Assembly: GCA_017936985.1 (NCBI GenBank)
Contig: JAGBEM010000192.1
Coordinates: forward strand, 1 to 18,938
Direction of reading: 5' to 3'
DNA length: 18,938 nucleotides
From: Oscillospiraceae bacterium
GTDB lineage: Bacteria; Bacillota_A; Clostridia; Oscillospirales; Oscillospiraceae
The translations under genes were made by a program, and so were the position numbers. Below the pieces are notes generated by a model. That model was not told the DNA's origin. It was given only the letters and a program-made list of their open reading frames with translations, and ran no database searches. Positions 1-6,133 of this stretch are shown piece by piece (position 1 is the stretch's first letter; every line of letters begins with the position of its first letter).

Positions 1-37
1 AGAAGGCAGTTGCTCTATCCAGCTGAGCTACTGGCGC
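1..37 (-). tRNA. tRNA-Arg (TCT), 3' part outside window
   Basis: Only the 5' half is present. Read on the minus strand it begins GCGCCAG (acceptor), then TA, a GCTC/GAGC D-arm with AGCTGGATA in the loop, and an anticodon stem beginning ACTGC. The anticodon loop begins CTTCT, which places TCT at positions 34-36, so it should decode AGA. The T-arm and 3' end are cut off by the window edge. It lies 7 bases downstream of tRNA-Gly and probably shares its transcript. Confidence 0.88.
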
Positions 38-44
38 ATTTCTA

Positions 45-118
45 TGGAGCGGGTGACGGGAATCGGACCCGCGTATCCAGCTTGGAAGGCTGGTGTTCTA
101 CCATTGAACTACACCCGC
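45..118 (-). tRNA. tRNA-Gly (TCC)
   Basis: A complete 74-base cloverleaf including an encoded CCA. The acceptor pairs GCGGGTG with CACCCGC, the D-stem pairs GTTC with GAAC, and the anticodon stem pairs CCAGC with GCTGG around the loop CTTCCAA, giving anticodon TCC. The T-stem pairs GCGGG with CCCGT. The D-loop keeps the GG pair (AATGGTA). The odd point is the T-loop, which reads TCCGATT: position 55, almost always T and converted to pseudouridine, is C here. It is the first gene after a strong promoter and is followed by tRNA-Arg. Confidence 0.95.
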
Positions 119-150
119 AGATCCATATACCTAACGGTTTCAGCCATAGG

Positions 151-179
151 ATTTTAGCACAGCTTTCCCTTTCTGTCAA
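151..179 (-). promoter_or_regulatory. tRNA operon promoter (sigma-A type)
   Basis: On the minus strand TTGACA (174-179) and TAAAAT (151-156) are separated by exactly 17 bases. The predicted start site near 144 is about 26 bases before the mature 5' end of tRNA-Gly. The -35 box begins 3 bases after the HAD gene stop, so the tRNAs have their own promoter rather than depending on the upstream operon. Confidence 0.85.
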
Positions 180-182
180 GGC

Positions 183-1040
183 TTATTTTTGCATTTTCAG
201 GATCTTAGGGATTTTTTCATAGATCACATCGGCGACGGCACCTTGTGCGCAGGGACAGACGTTGGGGAAACGGTCAGCGACTGTGCCGTCGGCAGGGCAG
301 TAGGCGTAATCTGCGCCCTCCAGCATGGACAGATCATTTTCGGCATCGCCTACGCAGATCAGATACTTTTTGCCCAGAGATCTCTGCAATGCCCGGGCGG
401 CGTTCAGCTTGCCACAGTTTTTGGCATGGACATCCAGGATCCGGGCGCAGGCCCGGAAGGTGTCCACCACATCGCCGTAAACGCAGTGGATATAGTCCTC
501 GGCCTGTTGGAACAGCGCAAGCTCCTCTTCTGTTGCCTGGTACATGGAGGCGACGGTGTTTTCCCGGAACTGTCCGTTCAGAGCGAATTTGAAAAAGGGC
601 TGGGGAACGGTGTCTGGGGTGATATAGCTGTAGGCGCAGTGGTTGTTTTCGCAGTAGCGTTCCCAACCGGTGTCATTGCGAAGCAGGTGGTGGCCGCTGG
701 GTCCCTGGACTTCCACGTTTAGGGCAGGAAATCTGTTTTGCAGATCGGTCAGCACTACCGCAGGATCCAGAGGAAGGGGAGCAGACCGGGTAAAGCGGTC
801 AGTGGCAATATCATAATCGGCAGAACCGTTGTACAGAAGCAATGGTGCGTTTACGGGGACTTTGCCGATGATATTATGCATGGACATAGGAAGGCTTCTT
901 CCGGTGTTGACGGTGAAGGTGCCGCCGTTTTCTATGAAATACCGGATGGCCTCCAAGTTGCGCTGAGGAATGGTGGAGTCTGGTCCGGTCAGGGTCCGGT
1001 CAAAATCAACAGTGAGCAAAAAGTCAGAATAGATACCCAT
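183..1040 (-). CDS. Cof-type HAD-IIB family phosphatase
   Basis: A 285-residue haloacid-dehalogenase-superfamily hydrolase, probably cytoplasmic and acting on a small phosphorylated metabolite; the substrate cannot be told from sequence. Motif I is DFDRT (nucleophile Asp12, general acid Asp14), motif II is the Thr/Ser region in TVNTGRS, motif III a Lys around AKNCGK, and motif IV is GDAENDLSML near the C-terminus. The order, size and large cap between motifs II and III fit the Cof/IIB group. The ATG at 1040 is chosen because the protein then begins MGIYSDFLL; a TTG at 1049 is the alternative and neither has a clear ribosome site. It is the last gene of lspA-rluD-HAD, starting within a few bases of the rluD stop, so it is probably translated by coupling. 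Confidence 0.85.
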   Translation of the reverse strand: MGIYSDFLLTVDFDRTLTGPDSTIPQRNLEAIRYFIENGGTFTVNTGRSLPMSMHNIIGKVPVNAPLLLYNGSADYDIATDRFTRSAPLPLDPAVVLTDLQNRFPALNVEVQGPSGHHLLRNDTGWERYCENNHCAYSYITPDTVPQPFFKFALNGQFRENTVASMYQATEEELALFQQAEDYIHCVYGDVVDTFRACARILDVHAKNCGKLNAARALQRSLGKKYLICVGDAENDLSMLEGADYAYCPADGTVADRFPNVCPCAQGAVADVIYEKIPKILKMQK

Positions 1041-1045
1041 AAAAA

Positions 1046-1951
1046 TCAAACCATTTTCTCTAGTTTTTCAAGAACCTGCAGAAAATATTCCGGCAGGGGT
1101 GCAAATACCATCACCGGGCGCAGGTCCCGGGGGTGGCGGAAGCACAGGGCGCCGGCGTGGAGGCACTGGCTGTCCTGACCCAGTTCAGGTTTTTTGTGAC
1201 CGTAGACGGTATCGCCCAGGATGGGGTGACCGATATGAGCCATATGGACACGGATCTGGTGGGTCCGGCCGGTTTCCAGCCGGCAACGGACATGGGTGTA
1301 GCCCCGGTATCGGGCGACAACTTCCCAATGGGTCACGGCTTCCTTGGAATTGCGCTGTGTTACGCACATCTTTTTCCGGTCGCTGGGATGGCGGCCAATG
1401 GGGGCGTTGACTGTGCCGCTGTCTTCCCGGAAAGAGCCGCAGACGATGGCTTCATAGGTCCTTGCCATGGTGTGATCCTTCAGTTGAGAAGCCAGCATTC
1501 GGTGGGCGTAGTCGTTTTTGGCAACGGCCAGCAGGCCGGAGGTATCCTTGTCGATCCGGTGGACAATGCCCGGGCGCAGTTCACCATTGATGCCGGACAG
1601 GTCGTCACCCAAAGCGTGGAGCAGGCCGTTGACCAGGGTATCATCCTGGTGACCGGCGGCAGGGTGGACAACCAACCCCTTGGGCTTGTTGATGACCACC
1701 ACATCTTCGTCCTCATAGACGATGTCCAGCGCCATTTCCACAGGGCGGATGTCCACGCTCTTGACTTCGGGCATGGTGATGGCGATTTCGTCGCCGGGGT
1801 TTAACTTGTCGTTTTTCTTGCCGGGTTTGCCGTTGCGCAGCACGCAGCCCTCTTCCAGGAGCTTTTGGGCGGCACTGCGAGTCAGCTCCGGGACACTGCG
1901 GGCCAGAAAGGCATCCAGCCGCTCGCCAGGAAGGTCTGGGAAGAGCTTCAT
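1046..1951 (-). CDS. rluD: RluA/RluD-family 23S rRNA pseudouridine synthase
   Basis: A 301-residue pseudouridine synthase of the RluA/RluD family, which isomerises specific uridines in large-subunit rRNA. An N-terminal S4 RNA-binding domain occupies about residues 8-60. The family signature HRIDKDTSGLL (131-141) contains catalytic Asp134, and a later ETGRTHQIRVHM block is also typical. The ATG overlaps the lspA stop by four bases (ATGA) and has AAGGA 9 bases upstream. lspA followed by an rluD-type gene is a classic Bacillota pair, as in Bacillus subtilis lspA-rluD (ylyB). The family is certain; the exact target uridines are not. Confidence 0.93.
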   Translation of the reverse strand: MKLFPDLPGERLDAFLARSVPELTRSAAQKLLEEGCVLRNGKPGKKNDKLNPGDEIAITMPEVKSVDIRPVEMALDIVYEDEDVVVINKPKGLVVHPAAGHQDDTLVNGLLHALGDDLSGINGELRPGIVHRIDKDTSGLLAVAKNDYAHRMLASQLKDHTMARTYEAIVCGSFREDSGTVNAPIGRHPSDRKKMCVTQRNSKEAVTHWEVVARYRGYTHVRCRLETGRTHQIRVHMAHIGHPILGDTVYGHKKPELGQDSQCLHAGALCFRHPRDLRPVMVFAPLPEYFLQVLEKLEKMV

Positions 1952-2424
1952 TTCTTTTCATCCTTCCAAAATTCTTTATTGAAGAAGATGATGTGTACGA
2001 TCAGGAAAATACAGCCGCAGGTGATGAAGCAGTCAGCAACATTAAATATGGGAAATTCCATAAACTGGGTTTCGATCATGTCCACCACATAGCCCAGACG
2101 GATCCGGTCGATCACATTGCCCAGACCGCCGCCGTAAACTGCGGCAAGACACCAACGCTCCAGCTTGGTAAAGGGTAGGGGCTTTTTGAAATACTCCCAC
2201 AGAAGCAGCAGGGTCAGTACTGCAAAAATGGCGATGAAAAGCCAGCGCATACCGGACAGCGCAGAAAAAGCCGCGCCGGTATTTTGCACATAGGTCAGCT
2301 GGATGATGCCGGGGATGAACGGTACATCTGCGTAAAGGGGGATGTTGGCCACAACGAAAAATTTGGTGATCTGGTCTGCCGCTGCAATGATGAGGGCAAA
2401 CAGTGCCATCAGAAGAAACTGCAT
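1948..2424 (-). CDS. lspA: Lipoprotein signal peptidase (signal peptidase II)
   Basis: A 158-residue integral membrane aspartic peptidase that removes the signal peptide of diacylglyceryl-modified prolipoproteins. Four hydrophobic segments lie near residues 5-25, 60-77, 90-103 and 133-150. The two catalytic aspartates are in GNVIDR (Asp106) and FNVADCFI (Asp131), and the conserved N-terminal Asp (AAADQITK) and the QNTGAAF block are present. The ATG has GGAGG with 7 bases spacing. It is the first gene of a three-gene operon with a promoter at 2454-2482. Confidence 0.96.
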   Translation of the reverse strand: MQFLLMALFALIIAAADQITKFFVVANIPLYADVPFIPGIIQLTYVQNTGAAFSALSGMRWLFIAIFAVLTLLLLWEYFKKPLPFTKLERWCLAAVYGGGLGNVIDRIRLGYVVDMIETQFMEFPIFNVADCFITCGCIFLIVHIIFFNKEFWKDEKK

Positions 2425-2453
2425 AGGAAGCCTCCGTGAGGTTATGATAGTTC

Positions 2454-2482
2454 ATGATAGCATGAAGGGGTGGGAAAGTCAA
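2454..2482 (-). promoter_or_regulatory. Promoter of the lspA operon
   Basis: On the minus strand TTGACT (2477-2482) and TATCAT (2454-2459) are 17 bases apart, about 30 bases upstream of the lspA start codon. The TTG of the -35 box coincides with the terminal bases of a repeat-element end (2480-2497). Confidence 0.7.
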
Positions 2483-2497
2483 ATTTCAGTTTGGCGA
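2480..2497. repeat. Solo terminal end of the 179-bp repeat family
   Basis: CAAATTTCAGTTTGGCGA matches the reverse complement of the right terminus of the repeats at 10728-10906 and 14433-14611 (CAAATTTCAGTTTGTCGC) over 14 contiguous bases plus further matches. No other part of the element is visible here, so it looks like a remnant or solo terminus between the divergent lspA and DUF421 genes. Confidence 0.6.
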
Positions 2498-2548
2498 TCT
2501 GGTACATATTTTCCCGGAGGTGGGGAATGCTGACAAAAAGGTTTTGAG

Positions 2549-3235
2549 GTGGAGGATATGATCCTTTCGTACATTCGCACCATTGTGCTGTATCTGGTGC
2601 TGGTGGCGGTGATCCGGCTCATGGGCAAGCGGCAGGTAGGGCAAATGGAGCCGTCAGAATTTGTAGTTACCATGCTGGTTGCCAACCTGGCATCGATCCC
2701 GATGCAGGATGAGGGCGTGCCGCTGTATTCGGGACTTGTGCCGATCTTGACGGTGCTGGGCGTGGAGCTGCTGCTGTCGGCGTTTTCGGTGGGCAGCGTA
2801 AAGTTCCGCAGGCTTTTGTGCGGAAAGCCGGTGATCCTTATTGAAAATGGGCGGATACTGCAGGAAAACTTACGCAAGACCCGGGTAACGCTGGATGAGC
2901 TGACCGGGCATCTGCGGGAAAAGGATGTGCTGGACATTGAAACTGTGCAGTACGCGATCTTGGAGACCAACGGAAATCTTTCGGTGTTTCCGTTTCCCAA
3001 GTATCGGCCTGCCAGTGCCATGGAAGCCGGGATCCGGGCGGAAAAGCAGTATTTGCCGGTGACGGTCATTGGCGATGGGTATCTATACCGGGAAAACCTG
3101 GCCCTGGCCGGCAAAGACGAAATTTGGCTGGAACGGGTATTGAAGGAAAAGGAAGCCACGCAGGAGGATGTGTGGCTTTTGACGGTGGATGGAGCTGACC
3201 GGGTAATATTTTTGCGAAAGGAGCAGAAACAATGA
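2549..3235 (+). CDS. DUF421 (YetF-type) membrane protein
   Basis: A 228-residue protein of the DUF421/YetF family. Three membrane segments occupy about residues 5-22, 34-52 and 60-77, followed by a soluble C-terminal domain. That domain carries the family hallmarks PVILIENGRI and ILETNGNLSVFP. YetF-like proteins have been linked to spore and membrane functions in Bacillus, but the biochemical role is not settled. The GTG at 2549 is used, with AAAGG 8 bases upstream; an ATG at 2558 has GGAGG only 2 bases away and is less likely. It overlaps the next gene by ATGA, so the two are coupled. Confidence 0.88.
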   Translation: MEDMILSYIRTIVLYLVLVAVIRLMGKRQVGQMEPSEFVVTMLVANLASIPMQDEGVPLYSGLVPILTVLGVELLLSAFSVGSVKFRRLLCGKPVILIENGRILQENLRKTRVTLDELTGHLREKDVLDIETVQYAILETNGNLSVFPFPKYRPASAMEAGIRAEKQYLPVTVIGDGYLYRENLALAGKDEIWLERVLKEKEATQEDVWLLTVDGADRVIFLRKEQKQ

Positions 3236-3609
3236 ACAAGCTCTGGATCGCGGTTGCGGTGCTGGGAATTTTACTGGGATTGGGCATCGGAAGCACTCTG
3301 GTAATGGAGAAGGTACACGGGGAGCTTTCTGAAGAGCTGAATCAGGCGGCTGTTCTGGCAGATGACCGATGGGAGGACGCAAAAGCCCTGGCCGGTTCGG
3401 CCAGGGCAAAATGGGAAAAATATGAGCATTTGATCGCGGCGCTGGCGGACCATGAACCGCTGGAAGAGCTGGACGGGCTGTTTGCAGAGCTGGAGGTCTG
3501 CCAGCGGCAGGATGATAAGCGGTGCTTTGCGGTGGTTTGCGTCCGGATCGCAAGCCTTTCTGAGATGCTCAGCGAAAGCCACACGCCTTACTGGTGGAAT
3601 TTACTGTGA
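3232..3609 (+). CDS. DUF4363-like membrane-anchored protein
   Basis: A 125-residue protein with one N-terminal transmembrane segment (about 4-24, LWIAVAVLGILLGLGIG) and a helical, charged extracytoplasmic portion. I recognise the layout and the closing region (CVRIASLSEMLSES) as DUF4363, a family I recall next to DUF421 genes in Clostridia; function unknown. Start ATG overlaps the DUF421 stop, with AAAGGAG 8 bases upstream. The last 9 bases, including its stop, overlap the 3' end of spoIIP on the other strand, and no hairpin terminator is visible between them. Confidence 0.75.
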   Translation: MNKLWIAVAVLGILLGLGIGSTLVMEKVHGELSEELNQAAVLADDRWEDAKALAGSARAKWEKYEHLIAALADHEPLEELDGLFAELEVCQRQDDKRCFAVVCVRIASLSEMLSESHTPYWWNLL

Positions 3610-4614
3610 GGTGCCTTTGGCAAGAGCCACAATGGCGTTAGCAAGGGCGTTGGCAGCGAGGATCGCTTGTTCGTGGGTATCGCCGGAGGCACCTACCTCT
3701 ACCAAAAGGCTTCCGGCAGTCATGTCCATATTGAACCGCTGGCTGCGCAGGTAAATGGGCCGGGTGATCCCGGGATTTTCCCGTTCCAGCTGGGCGGTGA
3801 GCTTTAAGGCCAAAGCCAGATTGGTCTGCCAGTTGGGATGGTGGTTGCCGGCTTCGTCGGTGCCGATGACCAGCATGATCTGAGAAGATTCTTGGCCGCC
3901 AACGGTGGCAGAGGTACTGAGCTGCTGCCCGGAGTCGGTGGTTACGGCATCCCGGTGGATGTCCAGCACCATGCGAATGGAGGGATATTCCTCCAGATAT
4001 TGGGCGATGGCCTTCCGGGCGCTGGTATAGGAGCCGTTATAGGATGGGTGGTCGTGGCAGCTGCGGTCGTGGAGGACGGAGATTCCGCTGGCTTCCAGGA
4101 TCCGCGCCACTTCGTCGCCGATGGAGATCATGTTGTAGTTTTCGTCCAGGGTACGGTAATCTCCCGAGGGGGTGTAGGAAGCGTCGGCGGTGGGGGTATA
4201 GGCCTCTGTGCCGTGGGTGTGGACGATGAGCACTGCCGGTTCACCGTCACAAAGATCCCAGTCAAGGGACGAAAGCAGCAGTGTTTCCAGATCCGGGCGG
4301 TAATCGCAGCCGTAGATCAAGGAAAGGGTATCCAGATCCTCCGGGTTAAAAACAGGTCTGACAGGCGGGGGCGGCAGGGTGGTGATTACTTCCTGCTCTG
4401 GCTCGGAAGGCACTGGGGGCTCTGTAGGGGCGGTGGTGGCTGTCTGAGGGTAACGCACGACCCGGCCCGTCTGCAAAAAAACCGCGAAAGAAAGAACCTG
4501 GGGATCTTGAAAGATCCCCCGGGCAATGGTAACGGCACTGCCCAAAAGCCGCAAAAACAAGGCAAAGGCAATGGCTGCAGCACCCAACTGCAGGGCGCGT
4601 TTTTGATGGTCCAT
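3601..4614 (-). CDS. spoIIP: Stage II sporulation protein P
   Basis: A 337-residue engulfment peptidoglycan hydrolase (N-acetylmuramoyl-L-alanine amidase and endopeptidase), partner of SpoIID and SpoIIM in the mother-cell membrane. It has an N-terminal membrane anchor (about 8-30), a proline-rich linker (60-88) and the amidase domain (125-337). Likely zinc and catalytic residues are in VHTHGTEAY (His132/His134 and Glu137), LDIHRDA (His220) and LLVEVG (Glu306). Family length and architecture match. The start has GGAGG 5 bases upstream, but that site sits in the downstream arm of a 13-base inverted repeat (4615-4680). It follows tadA by 73 bases, an unusual partner; gpr-spoIIP is the Bacillus arrangement. 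Confidence 0.94.
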   Translation of the reverse strand: MDHQKRALQLGAAAIAFALFLRLLGSAVTIARGIFQDPQVLSFAVFLQTGRVVRYPQTATTAPTEPPVPSEPEQEVITTLPPPPVRPVFNPEDLDTLSLIYGCDYRPDLETLLLSSLDWDLCDGEPAVLIVHTHGTEAYTPTADASYTPSGDYRTLDENYNMISIGDEVARILEASGISVLHDRSCHDHPSYNGSYTSARKAIAQYLEEYPSIRMVLDIHRDAVTTDSGQQLSTSATVGGQESSQIMLVIGTDEAGNHHPNWQTNLALALKLTAQLERENPGITRPIYLRSQRFNMDMTAGSLLVEVGASGDTHEQAILAANALANAIVALAKGTSQ

Positions 4615-4680
4615 AAACTTCCTCCCGAAAAAACAGGTCGAATTTGTGCGAAATGATCGGAAATTGACGGCAGGAAGTTT
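4615..4680 (-). promoter_or_regulatory. Inverted repeat sequestering the spoIIP ribosome site
   Basis: In the minus-strand RNA AAACTTCCTGCCG (4668-4680) can pair with CGGGAGGAAGTTT (4615-4627), 12 of 13 pairs, across a 40-base loop. The second arm contains the whole spoIIP GGAGG site and ends at the ATG. The first arm starts about 7 bases after the tadA stop, within reach of a ribosome terminating there. Pairing is seen directly; a role in translational control or coupling is inference. Confidence 0.5.
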
Positions 4681-4687
4681 TTTGTAT

Positions 4688-5167
4688 TTACGGGCGTTTC
4701 CACCGGGGTCTGGACTTCAGTTCCACACGCAGGTTCTGAAAAAAGTCCTGCATCAGAGCGGCGGCTTCTGCTTCCCGGACACCGCGGGTGATCTGGGGGT
4801 GGTGATTAAAGTCCATGGCATACAGATCGCATACGGAGCCGCAGGCACCGTATTTTCCGTCAGAGGCGCCAAAAACCACCCGTTTGATTCGGGCATTCAG
4901 AATCGCACCGGCGCACATAGCGCAGGGCTCTAAAGTCACATAGAGGGTGCAGTCCCAGAGCCGCCAGCCGCCGAGGGTCCGGCAGGCCTCGTCGATGGCC
5001 TGGATCTCTGCGTGGCCGAGGGCGTTTTTGGCGGTTTCCCGGCAGTTTCTGCCCCTGCCAACCACTTCGCCCTGGCAGACGATCACACATCCCACCGGAA
5101 CTTCCCCTTCTGCTGCAGATCGGCGTGCCAGAGAAAGGGCTTCGTCCATAAATTTCAGATCTTCCAT
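4688..5167 (-). CDS. tadA: tRNA adenosine(34) deaminase
   Basis: A 159-residue zinc-dependent deaminase converting A34 to inosine in tRNA-Arg(ACG). The zinc and catalytic motif is HAEIQA (His52, Glu54) with PCAMCAG (Cys82, Cys85). EVPVGCVIV near residues 22-30 is typical of the family. The ATG at 5167 is chosen over an in-frame ATG at 5197 because AAAGGAGG lies 8 bases before it. Part of this ribosome site lies in a hairpin (5179-5210). It is downstream of the xre regulator and upstream of spoIIP on the same strand. Confidence 0.94.
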   Translation of the reverse strand: MEDLKFMDEALSLARRSAAEGEVPVGCVIVCQGEVVGRGRNCRETAKNALGHAEIQAIDEACRTLGGWRLWDCTLYVTLEPCAMCAGAILNARIKRVVFGASDGKYGACGSVCDLYAMDFNHHPQITRGVREAEAAALMQDFFQNLRVELKSRPRWKRP

Positions 5168-5178
5168 GGATAGCACCT

Positions 5179-5210
5179 CCTTTTTTGGGTACATCATACC
5201 CCAAAAAAGG
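5179..5210 (-). promoter_or_regulatory. Hairpin at the tadA ribosome binding site
   Basis: CCTTTTTTGGGTA (5179-5191) and TACCCCAAAAAAGG (5197-5210) form an almost perfect stem with a CATCA loop and one bulged base. On the minus-strand transcript the 3' arm supplies the AAAAAAGG of the tadA AAAAAAGGAGG ribosome site (GGAGG is 5176-5180). There is no following U-run, so a terminator is less likely than an RNA structure that limits tadA translation. It lies 8 bases after the xre stop. Confidence 0.5.
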
Positions 5211-5218
5211 TTCTCGCG

Positions 5219-5560
5219 TCAAGTATCCAGCAGCATGGCGGTCATCAGCACCAAAAGCTCTTGCCGGGAAAAAGGACGCTTGTCCCGCTTTTGCAGCCGC
5301 TGATCGGCCCGATCAAGGGTATGCAGGATCGCCTGGTCTACGGCTTTTGCTTCCTGCGGTGTGTCGGACTTGCCGGTGAGCAAGTAATCGGTGGATACCG
5401 AAAACAGGTTAGCCATGGCGATCAACAGGTCTGCTGCCGGCTCCCTGCGCCCCTGCTCGTACATACCAATGGCGCTGGGACTGACCTGCAGATGTTTTGC
5501 CAGTTCTGCCTGGCTCCAGCCGGCACTGCGGCGCAGTGCGGCGATCCTTGCTCCGAGCAT
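5219..5560 (-). CDS. XRE/Cro-family HTH repressor
   Basis: A 113-residue regulator. A helix-turn-helix of the Cro/CI type fills about residues 3-60 (IAALRRSAGWSQAELAKHLQ, then VSPSAIGMYEQGRREP), ending with the usual FSVSTDYLLTG. The remainder is a short helical tail, possibly for dimerisation. The ATG at 5560 is used because GAGG lies 8 bases upstream; a GTG at 5569 would overlap that site. It is divergent from the three small genes at 5770-6356 and the 200-base gap holds operator-like repeats, so it probably regulates itself and them. It is also upstream of tadA. Confidence 0.88.
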   Translation of the reverse strand: MLGARIAALRRSAGWSQAELAKHLQVSPSAIGMYEQGRREPAADLLIAMANLFSVSTDYLLTGKSDTPQEAKAVDQAILHTLDRADQRLQKRDKRPFSRQELLVLMTAMLLDT

Positions 5561-5589
5561 TGCTCTCACCTCGTTGAATAGATGAGAAA

Positions 5590-5673
5590 ATTATACACCC
5601 AAGCCGTGGCAGAATCGGCAGAATTATGGTCCTACACGTTTCGACGGACATTACACATTCTGTGTAGTAAAAT
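5590..5673. promoter_or_regulatory. Divergent promoter/operator region of the xre cassette
   Basis: Minus strand, for xre: TATAAT at 5590-5595, with a poor -35 region falling inside a tandem GGCAGAAT repeat (5608-5615 and 5617-5624, 9-base period). Plus strand, for the small genes: TAAAAT at 5668-5673, with CGGACA 17 bases upstream (5645-5650); the spacer holds a perfect inverted repeat TACACA-TTC-TGTGTA (5652-5666). TACAC motifs also occur near 5594 and 5633. This is the layout of a regulator sitting on both promoters; the protein that binds is inferred. Confidence 0.5.
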
Positions 5674-5769
5674 ATGGAACTGGAAAAGGTTGGAAGATTT
5701 ATAGAAAAAGGGCACAACTTTTTCGACAAAATATCGGCACACTATATTTTACGAAAGAGGATGATGGAA

Positions 5770-5913
5770 ATGAAGGTAACGATCGAACAAGTGCTGTACA
5801 TAGATCTCCAGGCAGCGGTTCCGGTGGGGTTTTGCCTGCGCTGCGGAAGTGAGATATACAGGGAAAACGGCAACTGCTTTCGTTGTGAGGCGATGGGCTA
5901 TGACCCTGCGTGA
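5770..5913 (+). CDS. 47-residue zinc-ribbon miniprotein
   Basis: A very small protein with CxxC pairs CLRC (22-25) and CFRC (36-39), ten residues apart, forming a likely zinc ribbon after a short N-terminal segment (MKVTIEQVLYIDLQ). I do not recognise a named family. The ATG at 5770 is preferred over upstream in-frame ATGs (5674, 5761, 5764) because AGAGG lies 9 bases before it. Its end overlaps the next gene by 14 bases, so translation is probably coupled. The zinc ribbon could bind nucleic acid or the sigma-like protein two genes on; no direct evidence. Confidence 0.65.
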   Translation: MKVTIEQVLYIDLQAAVPVGFCLRCGSEIYRENGNCFRCEAMGYDPA

Positions 5914-6133
5914 AATGAGCAAGGAATATGAAGCGGCGGCAGTGCTGCTGCGCACCAGGCTGCGGCAGCTGCGACTGGAACTGAAGCAAGCGGAGGATCC
6001 GGAAGAAATTTGGCACTTAAAACGACGGATCGCAGAGCTGACACCTATGCTGACTCAGGTCAATGAACTAACTGAGCTGACGGCACGCTACTATGAACGG
6101 GGGTACTGGCGCAATGAGAAGTATACGCTTTGA
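5900..6133 (+). CDS. 77-residue coiled-coil protein
   Basis: A small, strongly charged, all-helical protein. Two heptad-like stretches are visible, about residues 7-33 (EMSKEYEAAAVLLRTRLRQL onward) and 36-62 (IWHLKRRIAEL onward), followed by an aromatic and basic tail (RYYERGYW). The start ATG at 5900 has GAGG 9 bases upstream and lies inside the end of the zinc-ribbon gene; its own 3' end overlaps the following HTH gene by 20 bases. No family recognised. The context suggests an adaptor or antagonist for the HTH protein, which is inference only. Confidence 0.68.
   Translation: MTLREMSKEYEAAAVLLRTRLRQLRLELKQAEDPEEIWHLKRRIAELTPMLTQVNELTELTARYYERGYWRNEKYTL

Noticed and set aside
2479..3159. 226-codon minus ORF over DUF421
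   Set aside because: Ser-rich antisense frame, no ribosome site, opposite a well-supported gene.
3838..4656. 272-codon plus ORF over spoIIP
   Set aside because: Antisense shadow of a gene with all amidase motifs; Gly/Val-rich low-information protein.
4616..4687. Sigma-E promoter directly before spoIIP
   Set aside because: A CGCACAAAT stretch is faintly similar to a -10, but no -35 at suitable spacing is visible.
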